Assembly: GCF_027625935.1 (NCBI RefSeq)
Contig: NZ_CP115300.1
Span: 4,216,001-4,280,000 of the forward strand
Source: Streptomyces camelliae
GTDB lineage: Bacteria; Actinomycetota; Actinomycetes; Streptomycetales; Streptomycetaceae
Reading direction: 5' to 3'
Length of the DNA: 64,000 bases
Under the pieces are notes generated by a model. That model saw only the letters and a list, made by a program, of their open reading frames with translations. It had not been told where the DNA came from and did no database searches. Positions 61,109 to 64,000 of the stretch are shown piece by piece. The position numbers were made by a program, and so were the translations under genes. Each line of letters opens with the position of its first letter. Position 1 is the first letter of the stretch.

Positions 61109-62489
61109 GGGTCACCTCCGAGGTCTCGCCGAGGGTGATCCGGGCCAGGTTGGCGAGGGAGGCCGAGCCCGGGGTGAAGTAGCCGCTGTGCTGGGCGCCG
61201 GCCGCGTCGAAGACCCGGGCGCCGAAGGCGGGGGAGACCGGGTCGGTGCCGAAGCCGAGGGTGGTGCCGAAGAGACCGACGCGGACGTGCGGGACGTGCG
61301 CCACCCAGTCGTCGCTGCCGCGGGCGGCCCAGACGCGGGCGCGGGTGTGCAGGCCGGCGGCGGAGTCCGCGCCGGTGCCGGGGCTGCCGACCAGGGCGAT
61401 GTCGTCGGCGTCCAGGCCGGGGGCGGCCCGGCCGCAGACGACCGAGCCGTAGGAGTGGCAGAGCAGGGAGAGGTGTGCGCCCGGCTCGGTCGCCGCGCGC
61501 AGGTCTCGTACGAAGGCACGCAGGTGGGGGGCGGCTTCGTCGGCTCGGGTGGTCGTGGTGACCGTGGTGCTGACCGTGGCCGGGGTCGTGTAGCCGAGCC
61601 AGGCGATGACGGCGACGCGGGTGCCGTGGGGGGCGCGATGGGTGAGGTCCGCGTACAGGGCTGCGGCGGCCTTGTGGAAGCGGGCGTAGGTGTCCAGCGA
61701 GGTGTCCGAACCGGGGACCAGTACGGCGATGTGGCCGGCGTGCGACAGGTCGCCGAGCACCTCCGTGGCCTGGCCGGCACCCCGGCCGTCGAAGGTGAGG
61801 AGCGTGCGGGCCGGGGCGGCGAGCGCGCGGTCGGCGGCGGCACGGTGGCTGTCCCCGTGGGCCGCGGCCATCCGGGCGGCGCGGGCCGCGTCGGCTCGGT
61901 TCGCCGCGTAGGTGGAGTGGAGGGTGGCCGCCGTGAGTGCGGGGAGACGGGCGGGCCGGGGGGCCGGTATCCCGGGATGCGTGGTGGCGGCGGAGAGGGG
62001 GGCCGCGATGGCGGTGACGAGCAGGGCGGCGAACAACGCGCGAAGGCATCCGCGGGCCCGGCCGCTTCGTTTGCCGACCCGCACCCCCCGTGACGCTTTC
62101 GTCGCCAGGCGCGGGTGGCCCTGGTGGGGGGCCTTCGCCGTCGGCGGCTGCGGGTGAGGGGAGGGGGTGGCGGAGGGGCGGTCGTCGATCGTCGCCGGGC
62201 GCGGGTGGCCCTGGCGGGACACATGCGCCGCCGGCGGCTGCGGGTGGGAGGACGGGGACTGCGAGTCGAGTGCCGTGTGCGAGTCGGGTGCCGTGTGCGG
62301 GTCCGTTGTGGCTGGTCGCTCCCCCAAGCTCTCAACTTCGTTCGAGCAGGGAGGTACCCCCATCGCTGCGGAGCCGTATAGGGATACAGCCCCGCGCCCC
62401 TCACGGGGCCCATTCACCGCCGGCATCTGCTGGTGGGCCCGGTGCCCGGTGTGCCCCATGGTCGGCTTCCTTTCAGAATGCCCGGCCAT
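61101..62489 (-). CDS. DUF1023 alpha/beta hydrolase, probably exported
   Basis: The catalytic part (about residues 210-450) is a DUF1023 hydrolase: LLTFDGRGAGQATEVLGDLS, IAVLVPGSDTSLDTYARF, nucleophile elbow LSLLCHSYGSVVCGRAA, then VGSPGTGADSAAGL and HSGYFTPGSASL. A hydrophobic segment (LRALFAALLVTAIAAPLSAA, about 148-167) looks like a signal sequence, so the first 140 codons are odd: they include the translated palindromic element (62314-62409) and a duplicated Pro/His-rich unit. The true start may be a GTG near the VRVGKRSGRARG sequence, or the leader was enlarged by repeat insertion. It heads the operon with acyltransferase and two-component pair 2. Confidence 0.78.
   Translation of the reverse strand: MAGHSERKPTMGHTGHRAHQQMPAVNGPREGRGAVSLYGSAAMGVPPCSNEVESLGERPATTDPHTAPDSHTALDSQSPSSHPQPPAAHVSRQGHPRPATIDDRPSATPSPHPQPPTAKAPHQGHPRLATKASRGVRVGKRSGRARGCLRALFAALLVTAIAAPLSAATTHPGIPAPRPARLPALTAATLHSTYAANRADAARAARMAAAHGDSHRAAADRALAAPARTLLTFDGRGAGQATEVLGDLSHAGHIAVLVPGSDTSLDTYARFHKAAAALYADLTHRAPHGTRVAVIAWLGYTTPATVSTTVTTTTRADEAAPHLRAFVRDLRAATEPGAHLSLLCHSYGSVVCGRAAPGLDADDIALVGSPGTGADSAAGLHTRARVWAARGSDDWVAHVPHVRVGLFGTTLGFGTDPVSPAFGARVFDAAGAQHSGYFTPGSASLANLARITLGETSEVTRV
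62101..62246. repeat. 90-bp-period duplication in the hydrolase 5' part
   Basis: Positions 62101-62156 and 62191-62246 are 56-base copies with about 47 identities. They encode the similar peptides HPQPPTAKAPHQGHPRLAT and HPQPPAAHVSRQGHPRPAT on the minus strand. The unit may be a duplicated linker or decayed non-coding repeat. Confidence 0.6.
62314..62409. repeat. Palindromic intergenic element, copy C, inside the hydrolase reading frame
   Basis: GGTCGCTCCCCCAAGCTCTC, turning at ACTTCGTTCGAGC, then GGTACCCCCATCGC and ending CAGCCCCGCGCCCC followed by an inverted GGGGC. The block order equals copy B (39430-39521). Its minus-strand translation (AVSLYGSAAMGVPPCSNEVE) forms part of the apparent N-terminus of the hydrolase. 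Confidence 0.7.
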
Positions 62490-62544
62490 CGGGCTTTTCT
62501 GGCAAGGAAGTTATGGAGCGAAGCGTGTCGTCGGCGTCCCGCCT

Positions 62545-62583
62545 GAGAGCTGTCCTGCGAGGTAGCTCTCAGGTACTACGGGT
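62545..62583. promoter_or_regulatory. Shared operator-like element, copy 2 (hydrolase operon promoter)
   Basis: On the minus strand: ACCCGTAGTACCTGAGAG, 16 bases, then CTCTC, identical in the 18-mer and in spacing to copy 1 at 57609. Here the inner part is also a perfect inverted repeat, CCTGAGAGCT/AGCTCTCAGG (62542-62573). Confidence 0.65.
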
Positions 62584-62624
62584 ATGACCGGGGCGGGCCC
62601 CGGGGTGATCCTCCTGAGGCGGGG

Positions 62625-63524
62625 TCACCAGGCCAGTTGGGCGATCTCCTCCGCCACCACCGCGCACGCGTCCGCGGCCGGGTCGATCAGGGGGAAGTGG
62701 CCCACGTCCTCCAGCAGGGTAAGGCCCACCACCTCACCCGCCTTCGCCGCCGCGTCCGCGTACGACTCGGCCACCGCGTGCGGTACGACCAGGTCCGTAC
62801 GGCCCTGGACCAGCGTCGTCGCGATGCCCGTCGGGAGCAGGAGGACGGGGTCGGCGTACGGGCGGCGGCCGGCGAAGGTGTCGTGGCCGCCCAGGAGTTG
62901 CAGGCTCGCGTTGCCGCAGACGTCCAGTTTCTCCGCCACCTCGAAGTCCGCGATGGGGGCCAGGGCGACGACGCCCCGCAGGGGTGCCGGGCCCGCCGTG
63001 CGCCACGGGGCGTCCGCCGGGAGGCAGTGCCGGGCCGCCGCCCACAGCGCCAGGTGGCCGCCCGCCGAGTGGCCCGTCAGCACCATGCGGCGCGGGTCCG
63101 CCTGCGGCAGCGCCGTACGCACGAGATCCGGCAGGGCGTCCAGGGCGGCCGCCACGTCGTCGAAGGTCTCCGGCCAGCGGCCGGCCGGAGGGACGGTCTC
63201 GCCCGTGTTCTGCTCGGGGATCAGGGACGACGAGGGCTCACCGCCGCGCCGGTACTCCACGTTGGCCACCGCGAAACCCCTACGGGCCAGGTAGTCCGCG
63301 AACGGCGTGATGTGCCGCCGGTCGTACCGGGCCCGCCACGCGCCCCCGTGCAGGACCACCACCAGCGGAGCGGAGACGTCCTGGTCGGACCGCGGTGCGT
63401 AGAAGTCGATCACCTGGTCGGGGTGGTCGCCGTAGGCGGAGCTGACGTCGGGGTCGACCGGGGAGTGCGAGAAGGCCGACTCCTCTTCGGCGGCGGCGCG
63501 GGCAGCTGCGGCGTCGTCCGGCAT
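62625..63524 (-). CDS. Alpha/beta hydrolase, probable kynurenine formamidase
   Basis: A 299-aa esterase-like protein: VIDFYAPRSD, the oxyanion motif VVVLHGGAWRARYDRRHITP, LARRGFAVANVEYRRGGEP, nucleophile elbow VLTGHSAGGHLALWAA (Ser), Asp in LVQGRTDLVVPHAVA and His in LLEDVGHFPLIDP. The triad is complete and the HGGAW arrangement is that of the kynurenine formamidase/BNA7-like branch. The preceding gene on the same strand is kynU, which supports a role in tryptophan breakdown by hydrolysis of N-formylkynurenine. A terminator-like hairpin separates the two, so it probably has its own promoter. ATG 63524 has GAGAGG 7 bases upstream. Confidence 0.82.
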   Translation of the reverse strand: MPDDAAAARAAAEEESAFSHSPVDPDVSSAYGDHPDQVIDFYAPRSDQDVSAPLVVVLHGGAWRARYDRRHITPFADYLARRGFAVANVEYRRGGEPSSSLIPEQNTGETVPPAGRWPETFDDVAAALDALPDLVRTALPQADPRRMVLTGHSAGGHLALWAAARHCLPADAPWRTAGPAPLRGVVALAPIADFEVAEKLDVCGNASLQLLGGHDTFAGRRPYADPVLLLPTGIATTLVQGRTDLVVPHAVAESYADAAAKAGEVVGLTLLEDVGHFPLIDPAADACAVVAEEIAQLAW

Positions 63525-63674
63525 GCTCCAACCTCTCAGCGATGGAACGTGTTTGGCGTGTGGCGGACCAGATGGGGAACTTTTCGTTCACCTTGGCGGG
63601 GACGGTATCAGGCCAGTGACGTGCGCGGACATGGGGATGTGACGGAGGGTGAGGGAAAACGGTTCTGTGCGGGC

Positions 63675-63709
63675 CCTGGGGGAGAGACCTGACCGGCCGC
63701 TCCCCCAGG
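63675..63709 (-). terminator. Terminator downstream of kynU
   Basis: CCTGGGGGAG and CTCCCCCAGG form a 10-bp perfect stem with a 15-base loop just after the kynU stop. On the minus strand it is followed some 18 bases later by CCGTTTTCC. Confidence 0.65.
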
Positions 63710-63716
63710 ACTCCCG

Positions 63717-64000
63717 CTACGCCAGCTCCTCCGCCAGGATCCGCGCCGCCCGCTCCGTCTCCGCGAAGCCGACGTACAGCGGGGTGAAGCCGAAGCGCAG
63801 GACGTCCGGGTGCCGGAAGTCACCCACGACACCCCTGCTGATCAGCCGCTTCATCACCGCACCGGCGTCCGGACAGCGCAGGGCGACCTGGCTGCCGCGC
63901 TCCTCGTGCCGCTCGGGCGTCACCGACTCCACGCGGCCCGGCTCGGTGTACGCCCGCACGCAGCGCAGGAAGAAGTCCGTCAGGGCGAGGGACTTCGCGC
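63717..64000 (-). CDS. kynU: Kynureninase, C-terminal part (gene continues beyond the window)
   Basis: The visible 94 codons include VTPERHEERGSQVALRCPDA, the conserved GVVGDFRHPDVLRFGFTPLY and VGFAETERAARILAEEL. This is the C-terminal end of kynureninase, the PLP enzyme that cleaves kynurenine to anthranilate and alanine. The frame stays open to the window edge, so the start is outside. It is the upstream gene of the kynurenine pathway segment that also includes the formamidase-like gene. Confidence 0.88.
   Translation of the reverse strand, partial: AKSLALTDFFLRCVRAYTEPGRVESVTPERHEERGSQVALRCPDAGAVMKRLISRGVVGDFRHPDVLRFGFTPLYVGFAETERAARILAEELA

Overview
The window looks like a chromosomal segment of a Streptomyces. 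Base composition is very GC-rich, genes carry strong third-position GC, many starts are GTG or TTG, and the gene content is typical of the genus: a SARP/AfsR regulator, an ECF sigma factor, DUF5063-recR-ebfC, ask-asd, purA, a CYP107-type P450 and tandem LuxR-type two-component systems. The order asd, ask, recR, ebfC, kinase, purA, P450, two-component pairs and kynurenine genes matches what I remember of the central S. coelicolor chromosome around SCO36xx. That match is recall, not a search.

Layout. 0-6 kb: a hypothetical gene, a remnant of an RHS-repeat gene, a ZIP metal permease behind an iron-box-like site, a Tat-exported metallophosphoesterase, a SEDS (RodA/FtsW) protein and UppP. 6-14 kb: cation homeostasis, with MgtA and an ArsR regulator, a KimA-like APC permease and a CPA1 Na+/H+ antiporter. 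Each of the last two faces a paralogous small gene across a shared 11-bp-spaced repeat motif. 14-19 kb: a SARP-type regulator and a DrrAB-type ABC exporter whose promoter region carries SARP-like 11-bp repeats. 19-30 kb: NadE, a permease pair, a double-RCK membrane protein, a prolyl oligopeptidase, a SURF1 protein, and an ECF sigma factor with a probable membrane partner. 30-38 kb: the asd-ask operon, a TauE permease, a degenerate response regulator, a small accessory patch (Uma2, a zinc-ribbon protein, a DUF397 fragment), then DUF5063-recR-ebfC.

38-50 kb: a SLATT-like membrane protein, a Ser/Thr kinase, a MarR-PfpI operon with a clear palindromic operator, a class III aminotransferase with a GntR regulator, a Tat-exported 5'-nucleotidase, purA, and a diacylglycerol-kinase-like protein lacking its nucleotide motif. 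50-64 kb: a GbsR/MarR regulator with a divergent ABC exporter, a P450, two tandem paralogous unknown proteins, two paralogous histidine kinase/response regulator pairs (one in an operon with a DUF1023 hydrolase and an acyltransferase), and the end of a kynurenine degradation cluster.

The most interesting signals are regulatory: (1) the duplicated transporter / small-protein modules with a common 18-bp tandem motif; (2) a 39-bp operator-like element shared by the two paralogous two-component transcription units; (3) SARP-type heptad repeats next to a SARP gene. No rRNA, tRNA, CRISPR array, insertion sequence or prophage was recognised.
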